Shown here one piece after another: positions 29,945-38,210 of a DNA stretch of 64,000 bases (position 1 is its first letter; every line of letters begins with the position of its first letter). The notes under the pieces were generated by a model that had not been told where the DNA came from, made no database searches, and saw nothing but the letters and a program-made list of their open reading frames with translations. The stretch lies in contig NZ_CP149510.1 of NCBI RefSeq assembly GCF_040126305.1, positions 2,677,001 to 2,741,000 of the forward strand, given 5' to 3'. Position numbers and translations under genes: made by a program. Source of the stretch: Pararhizobium sp. A13. Lineage in GTDB: Bacteria > Pseudomonadota > Alphaproteobacteria > Rhizobiales > Rhizobiaceae.

Positions 29945-31234
29945 CTATTTTCCGCGCCGGCCCTTGCCGAACGTGTAGCCGGTCTCGACCGTCGCCTTGC
30001 CGAACTTGTCGCGCAGCACGTTGATCGCCGCTTCCGCCGCCGCGCGGCGCGTCGCCTGGGCATCCACAAGGTCGGGCGGGTCGGCAAGGCCGGTGTCGGA
30101 GAGATCGCTGACGCCGATGCCGATCAGGCGGAATTTCGTGCCGTCGGTTTCCCTGTCGAGAAGCTGCATGCCGGTGCGGAAGATGCGGTCGGCCAGCCGG
30201 GTCGGGCTGTCGAGGCGGCGGTTGCGTGTCCGGATCTTGAAGTCGGCGGTCTTCAGCTTCAGCACGACGGTCTGGCCGGCGATATCGGCTTTCCTCAGCC
30301 GATGCGCCACCTGCTCGCTCAGCCGGCGCAGATGCGAAACCAGGGCGTCATAGTCGCAGAGATCGTCGTTGAAGGTGGTTTCCGACGAAACGCTTTTCGC
30401 TTCACCGTTGATTTCCACCGTGCGCTCGTCCTGGCCACGCGAGAGACGATAGAGGCGCTGGCCCATCGTGCCATAGCGCTTCATCAGCTCAGTTTCTTCC
30501 ATCGTCTGCAACTGGCCTATGGTGCGGATGCCGTCGCGCTCCAGCGTCGTGGCAAAGGCCTTGCCGACACCCCAGATCAGCGTGACTGGCTTCTCCCTCA
30601 AGAAGTCCAAAGCCTCGGCAGCGCCGATGACCGAAAAGCCGCGCGGCTTCTGCAAGTCGGAGGCGACCTTGGCGAGGAACTTGCAATAGGAGAGGCCGAC
30701 CGAGACGGTGATACCGATCTCCTGTTCGACGCGGCGGGCGAATTTTGCAAGCGTCCGGGCAGGGGGATCGTGATGCAGCCGCTCCGTTCCCTTGAGCTCA
30801 AGGAAGGCTTCGTCGATCGAAAGCGGTTGCACGAGGGGCGTCAGCTCCTGCATCAGCGTGCGCACTTCACGCCCGACCCGGACATATTTTTCCATGTCCG
30901 GCTTGATGACGATGGCCTGCGGGCAGGCCTCCAGCGCCTTGAACATGGGCATCGCGGAGCGCACGCCATGGATGCGGGCGATATAGCAGGCGGTCGAGAC
31001 GACGCCGCGCTTGCCGCCGCCGATGATCACCGGCTTGTCGGCGAGCTCCGGATTGTCGCGTTTCTCCACCGAGGCATAGAAGGCGTCGCAGTCGATATGG
31101 GCAAGCGTCAGCTGATGAAGTTCGGCGTTATAAAGCAGGCGCGGACTGCCGCAGGCCGTGCACCGTCGTCCGGTCGTCGCCTGTTGCAAGCAGTCGCGGC
31201 AAAATCCCGGGATGGCAGCCTCGTTCGCGGTCAT
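29945..31234 (-). CDS. dinB: DNA polymerase IV with N-terminal zinc-ribbon-like extension
   Basis: Y-family translesion polymerase. The 429-residue protein has the core motifs [19 protein letters not shown] and [13 protein letters not shown] with catalytic acids, then the helix-hairpin-helix and little-finger domains. The first 45 residues form an extension with two CxxC pairs (C12/C15 and C24/C27) typical of a zinc ribbon and absent from E. coli DinB. A LexA box lies 6 bp upstream of the start, so expression should be SOS-dependent. It is divergent from the GNAT gene at 31308. Confidence 0.95.
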   Translation of the reverse strand: MTANEAAIPGFCRDCLQQATTGRRCTACGSPRLLYNAELHQLTLAHIDCDAFYASVEKRDNPELADKPVIIGGGKRGVVSTACYIARIHGVRSAMPMFKALEACPQAIVIKPDMEKYVRVGREVRTLMQELTPLVQPLSIDEAFLELKGTERLHHDPPARTLAKFARRVEQEIGITVSVGLSYCKFLAKVASDLQKPRGFSVIGAAEALDFLREKPVTLIWGVGKAFATTLERDGIRTIGQLQTMEETELMKRYGTMGQRLYRLSRGQDERTVEINGEAKSVSSETTFNDDLCDYDALVSHLRRLSEQVAHRLRKADIAGQTVVLKLKTADFKIRTRNRRLDSPTRLADRIFRTGMQLLDRETDGTKFRLIGIGVSDLSDTGLADPPDLVDAQATRRAAAEAAINVLRDKFGKATVETGYTFGKGRRGK

Positions 31235-31239
31235 GGTGA

Positions 31240-31254
31240 GAACAAATGTTGAAC
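31240..31254 (-). promoter_or_regulatory. LexA box upstream of dinB
   Basis: GAAC-N7-GAAC at 31240-31243 and 31251-31254 (GTTC-N7-GTTC on the dinB strand), the alphaproteobacterial LexA operator. It ends 6 bp before the dinB ATG, close enough to overlap the promoter or the transcript start. It lies in the 73-bp spacer shared with the divergent GNAT gene. Confidence 0.8.
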
Positions 31255-31307
31255 GCGGCGAGATTACGCCGTAAACTTCCGAGTCTCAAGACGAAAAGGA
31301 AGGGAAC

Positions 31308-31895
31308 GTGACGCCGGGAGATTTCGAAGCACGGCCGCTTACGCCGGATCGCTGGGATGATTTTGCGACGCTTTTCGGACCACAGGGCGCCTGCTATGGC
31401 TGTTGGTGCACCTATTTTCGCGTCTTAGCGAAAGACCGACAGGAAATGAATGCGGATGCCAAGCGCATGTTCATTCACAAGCGGGTGGCAGAAGGGCCGC
31501 CGCCCGGCCTGCTCGGCTATTGCGACGGGCAGGCCATCGCCTGGGTGCAGGTCGGACCGCGCGCCGATCTGCCGCAATGGAACTCGCCGAAAACGGTATC
31601 GAGGCCGCTTTCTCCCGGGGACGCGACGGATCCCGCGGTCTGGGCGGTCAGTTGCTTCTACATGCCGCGCCAACAGCGCGGGAAGGGGGTGAGCCACAGA
31701 ATGCTGTCGGAAGCCATCGCCTTTGCCAAGGACAATGCGGCGCGCGTTCTGGAGGCCTGTCCGATCGACAGGACCAAACAGTCGAAATCGATTGGCCTTT
31801 TTGTCGGTTCGACCCGCATTTTCGAGGCCGCCGGCTTTGCGGAGGTGGCCAGGCGCAAGGATGGGCGGCCGCTGATGCGTCTGGAGCTGCGGTGA
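31308..31895 (+). CDS. GNAT family N-acetyltransferase
   Basis: A 195-residue acetyltransferase of unknown substrate. The acetyl-CoA loop is PRQQRGKGVSHRMLSEAIAF (Q/R-x-x-G-x-G/A), and the fold ends in SKSIGLFVGSTRIFEAAGF. An unusual CYGCWCTYFR segment near residues 29-38 puts three cysteines close together, as in a subset of this family. Start is GTG at 31308 with AAGGAAGGGA upstream. Divergent from dinB. Confidence 0.85.
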   Translation: MTPGDFEARPLTPDRWDDFATLFGPQGACYGCWCTYFRVLAKDRQEMNADAKRMFIHKRVAEGPPPGLLGYCDGQAIAWVQVGPRADLPQWNSPKTVSRPLSPGDATDPAVWAVSCFYMPRQQRGKGVSHRMLSEAIAFAKDNAARVLEACPIDRTKQSKSIGLFVGSTRIFEAAGFAEVARRKDGRPLMRLELR

Positions 31896-31912
31896 TGGAA
31901 ACGACGCCGAAG

Positions 31913-32554
31913 CTAGCGGGAAATATGGGCGCGGATGATCCGCGCCACTTCCGTCCAGTCGCCGGCTTTGGTCACGCCTTCCCCGGGATCCGGCGCCAGC
32001 GGTCGGAAATCAGCATTGACCATGAGATTGACGAGAAGGCAGTCTGGGGCGTGTTCGCGAACGGAATGAAGGTTGCGCGAGATATCATCGATGAAAGCGA
32101 AGGGAAGCTTGCGTCCGGCGTGCAGCCGCTTGACGATGGGACCTTTCGCGTCCTCGGTGGCAACCAGCGGATAGCGAAGACTGAAACGGTCGAGCAGGGC
32201 GCGGCGAACGGCAGCGTGGCGAGGCGGCATGGCTGTGAGGAAAACGATATCCGCCTCTCCGGCGAGTTCGGCCAGCGTCTCGACCGCGAGCGCCGCCGGC
32301 GTCTGCCAGTCCTGCTGCCGCAAGAAGAATTCCTCCTGCAGGGCCGAGACCAGATCGTCGGCAACCGTCTCGCCGCTCTCGATTTGCACGATATTGCCAT
32401 GCAGGCGAAACGATCGCGGCAAGAGGTCGCGGCCGGAAGCGCGCAGGAAATTGCGGAACGGCGTCAGGAATTCGAGCACCACCTCGTCGATATCGCAGAT
32501 GATCAGCGGCCGGTTCGTCAGCCGGACATGGTCCAGGGAGAGCACATCCGCCAC
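31913..32554 (-). CDS. HAD-like hydrolase
   Basis: A 213-residue protein with a HAD-type first motif LIICDIDEVVLEF (D-x-D) near residue 20, a Ser/Thr motif in ADIVFLTAMPPRHAA and a late FAFIDDISRNL that could be the acidic motif IV. Substrate unknown. GTG start, only 2 bp after the DUF3572 gene, so the two are co-transcribed. Confidence 0.75.
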   Translation of the reverse strand: MADVLSLDHVRLTNRPLIICDIDEVVLEFLTPFRNFLRASGRDLLPRSFRLHGNIVQIESGETVADDLVSALQEEFFLRQQDWQTPAALAVETLAELAGEADIVFLTAMPPRHAAVRRALLDRFSLRYPLVATEDAKGPIVKRLHAGRKLPFAFIDDISRNLHSVREHAPDCLLVNLMVNADFRPLAPDPGEGVTKAGDWTEVARIIRAHISR

Positions 32555-32556
32555 CG

Positions 32557-32868
32557 TCAGAAATCCCCCGGATTGTCGGGGCCGGACAGAACCATGTGCG
32601 CGCGCACGACGTCTTCCGGCGGCGTGCCGGTCGCCGCGCAGAAGGAAAGCAGCGTCGGCTCATGGCCCATCAGGAAATCGACAACGCCTGCCAGAAAGCC
32701 GGGATCGGCTGCGGCATGGCGCAAGGAGGATGCATCGGTCCCCGTCAATGCCAGGAAACGTCCAAGCAGCTCCGGCTCGTTTGCCAGCCATGAGAGGACG
32801 GTGATCGCTGTTTCTTCTGCGGGTGTCAAGGGCGTCTGTCCTATCTTTCCTTCCGGTGATTTTTTCAC
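32557..32868 (-). CDS. DUF3572 family protein
   Basis: A 103-residue soluble helical protein resembling the DUF3572 family, with the conserved core AITVLSWLANEPELLGRFLA and a late FLMGHEPTLLSFCAATG. The family usually sits next to divK in Rhizobiales, as here (divergent, 128 bp apart). Function unknown. Confidence 0.85.
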   Translation of the reverse strand: MKKSPEGKIGQTPLTPAEETAITVLSWLANEPELLGRFLALTGTDASSLRHAAADPGFLAGVVDFLMGHEPTLLSFCAATGTPPEDVVRAHMVLSGPDNPGDF

Positions 32869-32996
32869 CGAATATTACCTGTTTTTCAACCAAATAGCTT
32901 TAGCGTCAGGTTTCCGGGAACAGGTGAAATCATCCGCGCGCAACTTATCTGGATGCGCCGGGCTTGCAAGCCGGAGCCGCAAAACAAGGGATCGAA

Positions 32997-33368
32997 ATGC
33001 CCAAGCAGGTGATGATTGTTGAAGATAACGAGCTGAATATGAAGCTCTTTCGTGACCTGATCGAGGCGTCCGGTTACACGACCATCCAGACCCGCAACGG
33101 TATGGAAGCCCTTGATCTTGCGCGAAAACATCGCCCGGACCTGATTCTGATGGACATCCAGCTTCCGGAGGTTTCCGGGCTCGAGGTGACCAAGTGGCTG
33201 AAGGAAGATGACGAATTGCACGTGATCCCCGTCATTGCCGTCACGGCCTTTGCCATGAAGGGCGACGAGGAGCGTATCAGGCAGGGAGGCTGCGAGGCCT
33301 ATGTCTCCAAGCCGATCTCGGTGCCGAAATTTATTGAAACGATCAAGACTTATTTGGGCGACGCCTGA
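32997..33368 (+). CDS. divK: Cell-cycle response regulator DivK
   Basis: Single-domain receiver that links the histidine kinases DivJ and PleC to CtrA control and asymmetric division. The 123-residue protein has acidic pocket residues in IVEDNELN and the phosphorylatable D53 in [10 protein letters not shown], plus the conserved Lys in AYVSKPIS. The ATG at 32997 gives the normal DivK N-terminus; an in-frame ATG at 32964 would add 11 residues. It is followed by pleD, the order known from Caulobacter. A weak hairpin with TTT at 33379-33400 lies between the two genes. Confidence 0.96.
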   Translation: MPKQVMIVEDNELNMKLFRDLIEASGYTTIQTRNGMEALDLARKHRPDLILMDIQLPEVSGLEVTKWLKEDDELHVIPVIAVTAFAMKGDEERIRQGGCEAYVSKPISVPKFIETIKTYLGDA

Positions 33369-33453
33369 AGCGGCGCCGAGCGGCTATCGGAGGCCGCTTT
33401 AACGAGTTTTGCGTTTGATGCAACGTCAAGCGCTCATTGGCAGGAAAGATTGC

Positions 33454-34821
33454 ATGACCGCGCGTATTCTTGTCGTCGATGACATCCCGGCCAATGTCAA
33501 GCTGCTCGAAGCGCGGCTCGTGGCCGAGTATTTCGACGTGCTGACGGCCGCCGACGGTTATCAAGCGCTGGCAATCTGCGACCAGCAGCCGGTCGATCTG
33601 ATCCTGCTCGACATCATGATGCCCGGCATCGACGGCTTCGAAGTCTGCGAGCGCCTGAAGGCGAATTCTCGCACGGCGCATATCCCTGTGGTCATGGTGA
33701 CGGCGCTCGACCAGCCGTCCGACCGGGTGCGCGGCCTGAAGGCCGGCGCCGACGATTTCCTCACCAAGCCGGTCAACGACTTGCAACTAATGTCGCGCGT
33801 CAAGAGCCTCGTGCGGTTGAAGAACGTCAGCGATGAGCTGCGCCTGCGCGCCGAGACGGCCCATAGCGTCGGTCTGCAGGATCTGACCTTCACCGATCGG
33901 CCCGACGAATTCGGCAATGTCCTCTTGGTCGATGGCCGCGGCAGCTCACAGGAGCGGCTTACCCGTGCGCTGCAGCCTGTGGCTCGGGTGACGGCGATGT
34001 CCGATCCGCAGGCCGCACTTTTCGAGGCGGCCGAAAACAGCTTCGATCTCGTCATCATCAATTCGAATTTCGACAGCTACGATCCCTTGCGGCTCTGCTC
34101 GCAGCTCCGCTCGCTGGAACGCACGCGTTATATTCCGCTCCTGCTGATTGCCGAGCAGGGGCATGAGGAAATGGTCGTGCGCGCGCTCGATCTCGGCGTC
34201 ACCGATTATCTGATGCGTCCGGTCGATCCCAACGAGCTCGTCGCGCGCAGTCTGACGCAGATCCGCCGCAAGCACTGCAACGACCGGCTTCGGGCGAGCG
34301 TCAGACAGACGATTGAGCTTGCGGTCACCGATGGGCTGACCGGGCTGCACAATCGCCGTTATCTCGACAGTCATCTGAAGCTGCTGGTCGATCGTGCCAT
34401 TGCTCGCGGCCGGCCCTTGTCGATCTGCATCACCGATATCGACCGGTTCAAGAGCGTCAACGATACCCATGGACATGACGCCGGCGACGAGGTGCTGCGC
34501 GAATTTGCGCACCGGGTCCGCTCGACAGTGCGCGGCGCCGATCTCGCATGCCGGTTTGGCGGCGAAGAATTCGTCCTGGTCATGCCGGATACGCCCGCCG
34601 ATGCGGCTGCCGCCATTGCCGAGCGTCTGCGCACGATCGTCGAAGACAGGCCTTTCTCTCTCCAGAACGCCGACACTATTCTGTCGATAACCGCGTCTCT
34701 TGGAATAGCCACGCTCAATCCGGGGGGCGACACGCCGGAGGCATTGTTAAAACGCGCTGACACCGCGCTCTACCAGGCCAAGAACAACGGCAGGAACCAG
34801 GTGGTTGCCGCCGCAGCCTGA
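33454..34821 (+). CDS. pleD: Diguanylate cyclase response regulator PleD
   Basis: Makes cyclic di-GMP from GTP at the cell pole during the swarmer-to-stalked type transition. The 455-residue protein has receiver 1 with D53 (LILLDIMMPGIDGFE), a second receiver-like domain in which the phosphate pocket is not conserved, and a GGDEF domain with active site GGEEF at 369-373. The product-inhibition site RxxD is RGAD at 360-363, exactly five residues before the active site. The ATG at 33454 matches the known PleD start. Co-transcribed with divK. Confidence 0.96.
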   Translation: MTARILVVDDIPANVKLLEARLVAEYFDVLTAADGYQALAICDQQPVDLILLDIMMPGIDGFEVCERLKANSRTAHIPVVMVTALDQPSDRVRGLKAGADDFLTKPVNDLQLMSRVKSLVRLKNVSDELRLRAETAHSVGLQDLTFTDRPDEFGNVLLVDGRGSSQERLTRALQPVARVTAMSDPQAALFEAAENSFDLVIINSNFDSYDPLRLCSQLRSLERTRYIPLLLIAEQGHEEMVVRALDLGVTDYLMRPVDPNELVARSLTQIRRKHCNDRLRASVRQTIELAVTDGLTGLHNRRYLDSHLKLLVDRAIARGRPLSICITDIDRFKSVNDTHGHDAGDEVLREFAHRVRSTVRGADLACRFGGEEFVLVMPDTPADAAAAIAERLRTIVEDRPFSLQNADTILSITASLGIATLNPGGDTPEALLKRADTALYQAKNNGRNQVVAAAA

Positions 34822-35239
34822 GCCGAACTGGCACAAAATTTCCGCATATGGCGCAGTTTTCCACAGAAAAACGGATTTAGCTCGCTTGGTTTACCTGGCT
34901 AAGCGTCAAACGCGTCGGCGTCGCACACTGCATGTCATGATTGCTGTCCAAAGCCATGGGATATCGGCGCGGCGTGCATTGATGAATTGTCTGTTTCTAA
35001 AATTAAAATAATGAATTCAATATATTATGGCGATTGAAATAGCTGCCTGATTTTTTCATATTGCTATTCGCCTATTTTATGAAAATATCATATTACTTTT
35101 ACGAAGCAGTGATCTGGGGCCAGGCACAGTTCGAAAATCGTGTAGCGCATATGTAAGGCAATGGTAAAATTAACCATGTCTGCGCTCCCCCTTGGGCTTT
35201 GGTTAAGAATTCATTGATTTTTTTTTATTTTAGGTCAAT
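34822..35239. other. AT-rich spacer downstream of pleD
   Basis: About 420 bp without a gene. The middle part (about 34990-35100) is markedly AT-rich compared with the surrounding coding DNA. The open frame 34805-35011 has no family resemblance or ribosome site. The right end holds the promoter region of the EcpR1-like RNA. Confidence 0.5.
35203..35231 (+). promoter_or_regulatory. Candidate promoter with CtrA-like box for the EcpR1-like RNA
   Basis: TTAA (35203-35206), seven bases, then TTGA (35214-35217) is one mismatch from the CtrA consensus TTAA-N7-TTAA. The same bases can serve as a -35 (TTAAGA, 35203-35208) with TATTTT (35226-35231) as -10 at 17-bp spacing, which would place the transcript start near 35238-35243. 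A further inverted half-site TTAACC lies at 35170-35175. Confidence 0.4.
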
Positions 35240-35413
35240 TCTCATCGGTAAGGGAGGATCAACTCCCGTCGACTACCCCATGATGTCAGGTCCGCCGCAT
35301 CTCCTGGGTCGTGGGGTTTGTCGGCTGATCTGTAACCAATGCGGTTCCTCGTGCCGCGGTTTCGATCAGTCGACACCCATTGAAACGCCGTCCCTGCCCG
35401 GGGACGGCGTTTT
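35240..35413 (+). ncRNA. ecpR1: Probable small regulatory RNA, EcpR1-like
   Basis: A structured non-coding stretch between pleD and rpmG ending in a perfect intrinsic terminator. Hairpins seen: GGGAG-GATCAA-CTCCC (about 35252-35267), CTGATC pairing with GATCAG (about 35325-35368) enclosing GCGG/CCGC, and the 11-bp terminator stem. In Sinorhizobium meliloti the stress- and ppGpp-linked sRNA EcpR1, which represses dnaA and gcrA mRNAs, is encoded, as I remember it, between a diguanylate cyclase gene and rpmG, with a long and a roughly 100-nt form. Position, strand and predicted length agree. Sequence identity was not checked. Confidence 0.6.
35384..35413 (+). terminator. Rho-independent terminator of the EcpR1-like RNA
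   Basis: Perfect 11-bp stem, AACGCCGTCCC (35384-35394) with GGGACGGCGTT (35401-35411), six-base loop TGCCCG and a TTTT tail. It defines the 3' end of the plus-strand transcript. Confidence 0.85.
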
Positions 35414-35481
35414 GATTCGCGGCAGCGCCGGCGAGGGGGATCGCGAAGTCACCAGACCGACACACCTTCCGGCACAAGCGC

Positions 35482-35513
35482 AAAAAAAAAGCGCCGGGCT
35501 TTTCAGCCGGCGC
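35482..35513 (-). terminator. Rho-independent terminator of rpmG
   Basis: On the minus strand a GC-rich stem (GCGCCGGCT with AGCCCGGCGC, one bulge, GAAA-type loop) at 35491-35513 is followed by nine T residues (35482-35490). It lies 26 bp past the rpmG stop codon. Confidence 0.85.
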
Positions 35514-35539
35514 CTTTGCATTCCAAATGGAACCAGATC

Positions 35540-35707
35540 TTACTTGATCTTGGTTTCCTTGAATTCGACGTGCTTGCGTACGACCGGGTCGTACTTTGTA
35601 AAGGACATCTTGTCCGTCTTGGTGCGGCTGTTCTTGGAGGTTACGTAGAAGAAACCCGTGTCGGCCGTCGACAGCAGCTTGATCTTGATTTTTGCAGCTT
35701 TCGCCAT
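35540..35707 (-). CDS. rpmG: 50S ribosomal protein L33
   Basis: Small basic ribosomal protein of 55 residues, full length for the family ([20 protein letters not shown], then [17 protein letters not shown]). It lacks the zinc-binding cysteines, so it is the Cys-less C- form. The ATG at 35707 is chosen; a longer frame upstream is not part of the protein. It has its own terminator and is flanked by the EcpR1-like RNA. Confidence 0.97.
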   Translation of the reverse strand: MAKAAKIKIKLLSTADTGFFYVTSKNSRTKTDKMSFTKYDPVVRKHVEFKETKIK

Positions 35708-35798
35708 GGTCGTCCTGCCTTTATAAAAAACAAAGCCGCGGACATCCAAGGCGGGTCCCGGCAAACTTGGCGCGAAACTACAAATCGCGCCCGAAAAG

Positions 35799-36983
35799 TC
35801 AAGTCCGTTTTGGGTTGAAAACGATCCTGATCACGGAAAGTACCACATATAGCCCGAAGAAAGCGGCGATCGCCCAGGCAAAACCGTCGTTGCCGGTAAT
35901 GTCCATGGCGGCTCCAATGGCCTGCGGGCCAGCCACAGTGCCGACCGCATAGGAGAAGATGAAGGCGGCATTGGCGGCCGCAAGGTCGGCGCCGTGCAGG
36001 CGCGAGCCGAGATGGCTCAGACCCACGGTATAAAGGCCCGAGACGCTGCCGCCCCAGAACAGGAGTACGACCGCCATCAACCACCAGTTGCCTTGCAGCA
36101 TCGGCAGACACAGCGCGCCGACCAACCCGACGACAGTCATCATAGCCAGAAGATTGCGGCGGTCCTTCATGCGGTCCGACAGCATGCCGAGCGGGATCTG
36201 GAAAATCACATTGCCGACGCCCATGACGGTCAGGAGCAGCGCTGCCTGCGATTCGGTGAAGCCGCCGCGCGTTCCGTAGATCGGGAAGAGCGAGAGGCCG
36301 CCTGATTCGACGGCGCCGAAAATGAAGACTGCGGCCGTCGCGGTCGGCACGAGGAAGACATAGCGCATGAAATGCAGTTCCGGCTTCTCATTAAGCTCCG
36401 GGCTTTCATTGCGGGCGATAAAGATCGGGATGGCGGCAAGCAGAATCACGCCGGCGCCAACCGCGAAGGGCAGGATGCCCTCGCTGCCGAGGATCGAGAA
36501 GAGCAGGGGCCCGGTCGCAAAACCCAGCGACAGGACGGTGCCGTAGATGCCGAGGACGAGCCCCCGGCGGCTCGGCGGCGCGGTGGCGTTGATCCAGAAC
36601 TCGGACAGCACGAACAGAACGGTGATCGCACCGTGGAAGACGACGCGCAGCGGGAACCAGAGCCAGAAATTCTCGATGTAGTAGAAACCGATGGCGCTCA
36701 GGGCGGACAGGAGCACTGCCATGAGCATCGTGTTGGCGACGCCGTAATCGTGGGCGATTTTCGCCGTAACGGCGGCCGCTGCCATGGAGGCAAGGCCGGC
36801 CATGGCCGAGTTCAGGCCGATCAGCGTCGAGGAAATGCCGCGCTTCTCCATGATGATGCTGAGCAGCGGCAGGCCGAGGCCGATCGCGATGCCCACCGCC
36901 GTAATGGCGGCGACCGCAGCGATCAGCGATAGCCAGTGTATCTCCTCAACCGGCGCTGGCGTGCCGGACGGCGGCTGTGACAT
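35799..36983 (-). CDS. MFS transporter, YfcA/YcaD-like
   Basis: A 394-residue major facilitator with 12 predicted helices. The loop after helix 2 is [17 protein letters not shown] and a basic loop [11 protein letters not shown] follows helix 8. It resembles the small YcaD-type exporters of unknown substrate. The ATG at 36983 ([14 protein letters not shown]) is preferred over an in-frame upstream start whose extra residues are not hydrophobic or conserved. It is 13 bp downstream of the NUDIX gene. Confidence 0.85.
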   Translation of the reverse strand: MSQPPSGTPAPVEEIHWLSLIAAVAAITAVGIAIGLGLPLLSIIMEKRGISSTLIGLNSAMAGLASMAAAAVTAKIAHDYGVANTMLMAVLLSALSAIGFYYIENFWLWFPLRVVFHGAITVLFVLSEFWINATAPPSRRGLVLGIYGTVLSLGFATGPLLFSILGSEGILPFAVGAGVILLAAIPIFIARNESPELNEKPELHFMRYVFLVPTATAAVFIFGAVESGGLSLFPIYGTRGGFTESQAALLLTVMGVGNVIFQIPLGMLSDRMKDRRNLLAMMTVVGLVGALCLPMLQGNWWLMAVVLLFWGGSVSGLYTVGLSHLGSRLHGADLAAANAAFIFSYAVGTVAGPQAIGAAMDITGNDGFAWAIAAFFGLYVVLSVIRIVFNPKRT

Positions 36984-36996
36984 GCAATGAAATTCC

Positions 36997-37707
36997 TTAG
37001 AGAAGGTCTCGGACGAATCGCCCATGACGCGTGTAATAGAACGGCACCGGCCTTCCAAAGGGCAGAGACGCATCGGATTCAAGGCTTGCCCTCAAATCGG
37101 CGAGGATGATCCCGGTGATGTCGGGCATGCGCACGGCCGAAACATCGTTCACATCAATCCATCTCAAATCTTCGAGCTCCCGGCTGTCGCGGATATCCGC
37201 GGGTCCCACACCTGCCTCGTCCGTGAAAAGGGCGAAAAAGTGGGTGTCGAACCGGCGCGGAAATCCCGGAGGGGTAATCGCCCGTGCCATATAGCGCAAG
37301 TTTGTGAGATCGGGAAGGAAAGGTAACTGAGTGTTTCCGCACTCTTTGCGGCCAACAGCGATGCTGGCCTCTTCGTGGAGTTCGCGAAGGGCGGCAAGGG
37401 CGAGGGCGCGTAGCCGGCTTTCGGAGGCGCGTGGCCCGCAACAGGCTTTCAGACGTTCCAGCACGGCCGGATGAATATCGCTGGCCCAGGGGAGTTTATA
37501 GTCCGACCTGTCCCTGCGTCCGCCGGGGAACACGTGCAGATCCGGCATGAAGACATGCGCCTTGTTGCGCCTGCCGACAAGCACCCGCACCTGAGCCTGT
37601 GAACGATCGAGCAGCATGATCGACGCGGCATCGAGCGGCCGCGGCGAACGAGGTCTCTGCGTGGTGGAGAGCGGGCCTTCGGCCGGCCCGCCGCCGCTGC
37701 CCGTCAC
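36997..37707 (-). CDS. NUDIX hydrolase
   Basis: A 236-residue hydrolase of a nucleoside diphosphate-linked compound, substrate unknown. The NUDIX box is split by an insertion: HVFPGGRRD near residue 58, then ALRELHEEASIAV near residues 110-122, which supplies the REx2EE core. This longer spacing is typical of the subgroup related to eukaryotic NUDT19/RP2p proteins. The GTG start overlaps the DUF983 stop by 4 bp (GTGA), so translation is coupled. Confidence 0.85.
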   Translation of the reverse strand: MTGSGGGPAEGPLSTTQRPRSPRPLDAASIMLLDRSQAQVRVLVGRRNKAHVFMPDLHVFPGGRRDRSDYKLPWASDIHPAVLERLKACCGPRASESRLRALALAALRELHEEASIAVGRKECGNTQLPFLPDLTNLRYMARAITPPGFPRRFDTHFFALFTDEAGVGPADIRDSRELEDLRWIDVNDVSAVRMPDITGIILADLRASLESDASLPFGRPVPFYYTRHGRFVRDLL

Positions 37708-38165
37708 GCAGTACGGTCCGTGAGGGGCAGAACGTCTTCCGGCGCATCCTCATGGCCGCCGAAGCCGTGCATGCGCAGCGCCCATTGCAGGCCGACGACA
37801 CCACCCTTGACGGGCTGCATCAGGCCGAGCGAGCCGAGGATGGTGATCGGCACCCAGATGGCCAGGTGGCCCCAGTTGGAGAGCGGCAGGATCATTTCGG
37901 TCATCATGAAGCCGCCGAGAACGATATGGCCCATGATCGTCACGACGATGTAGGGAGGAAAGTCGTCGGCGCGATGCTCGTCGAGCCGTTCGCCACAGGC
38001 TTCGCAGGCATGCACGGTCTTCAGGAACCGGCCGAAAAGCCTGCCGCTGCCGCAGGCCGGGCAGGTGTTCAACAGCCCGCGCTTGATCGACCGTCCGACG
38101 GGTCGCTCAGCCTCGCGTGCCTGTTCGAAGTGGACTGTTTCCGGAGTGCTGCCAGTTGCCTGCAT
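37704..38165 (-). CDS. DUF983 family membrane protein with zinc ribbon
   Basis: A 153-residue protein. A CPxCG pair (CPACGSGRLF near residue 36 and CEACGERL near 54) forms a zinc-ribbon-like head, followed by DDFPPYIVVTIMGHIV and two membrane helices, all marks of DUF983. An ATG at 38171 is also in frame, but the GAGG ribosome site lies only 2 bp before it and 8 bp before the ATG at 38165, so the latter is chosen. Function unknown. Confidence 0.87.
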   Translation of the reverse strand: MQATGSTPETVHFEQAREAERPVGRSIKRGLLNTCPACGSGRLFGRFLKTVHACEACGERLDEHRADDFPPYIVVTIMGHIVLGGFMMTEMILPLSNWGHLAIWVPITILGSLGLMQPVKGGVVGLQWALRMHGFGGHEDAPEDVLPLTDRTA

Positions 38166-38210
38166 GTCCATATCCTCAATCTGCGGACGCAGGCTTTGCC
38201 TTCACGTCCC

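Noticed and set aside
35260..35380. tRNA-like look of the pleD-rpmG spacer (GGTTTCGATC near 35359)
   Set aside because: No acceptor stem, anticodon arm or CCA fits; the hairpins and terminator suit a small RNA better.
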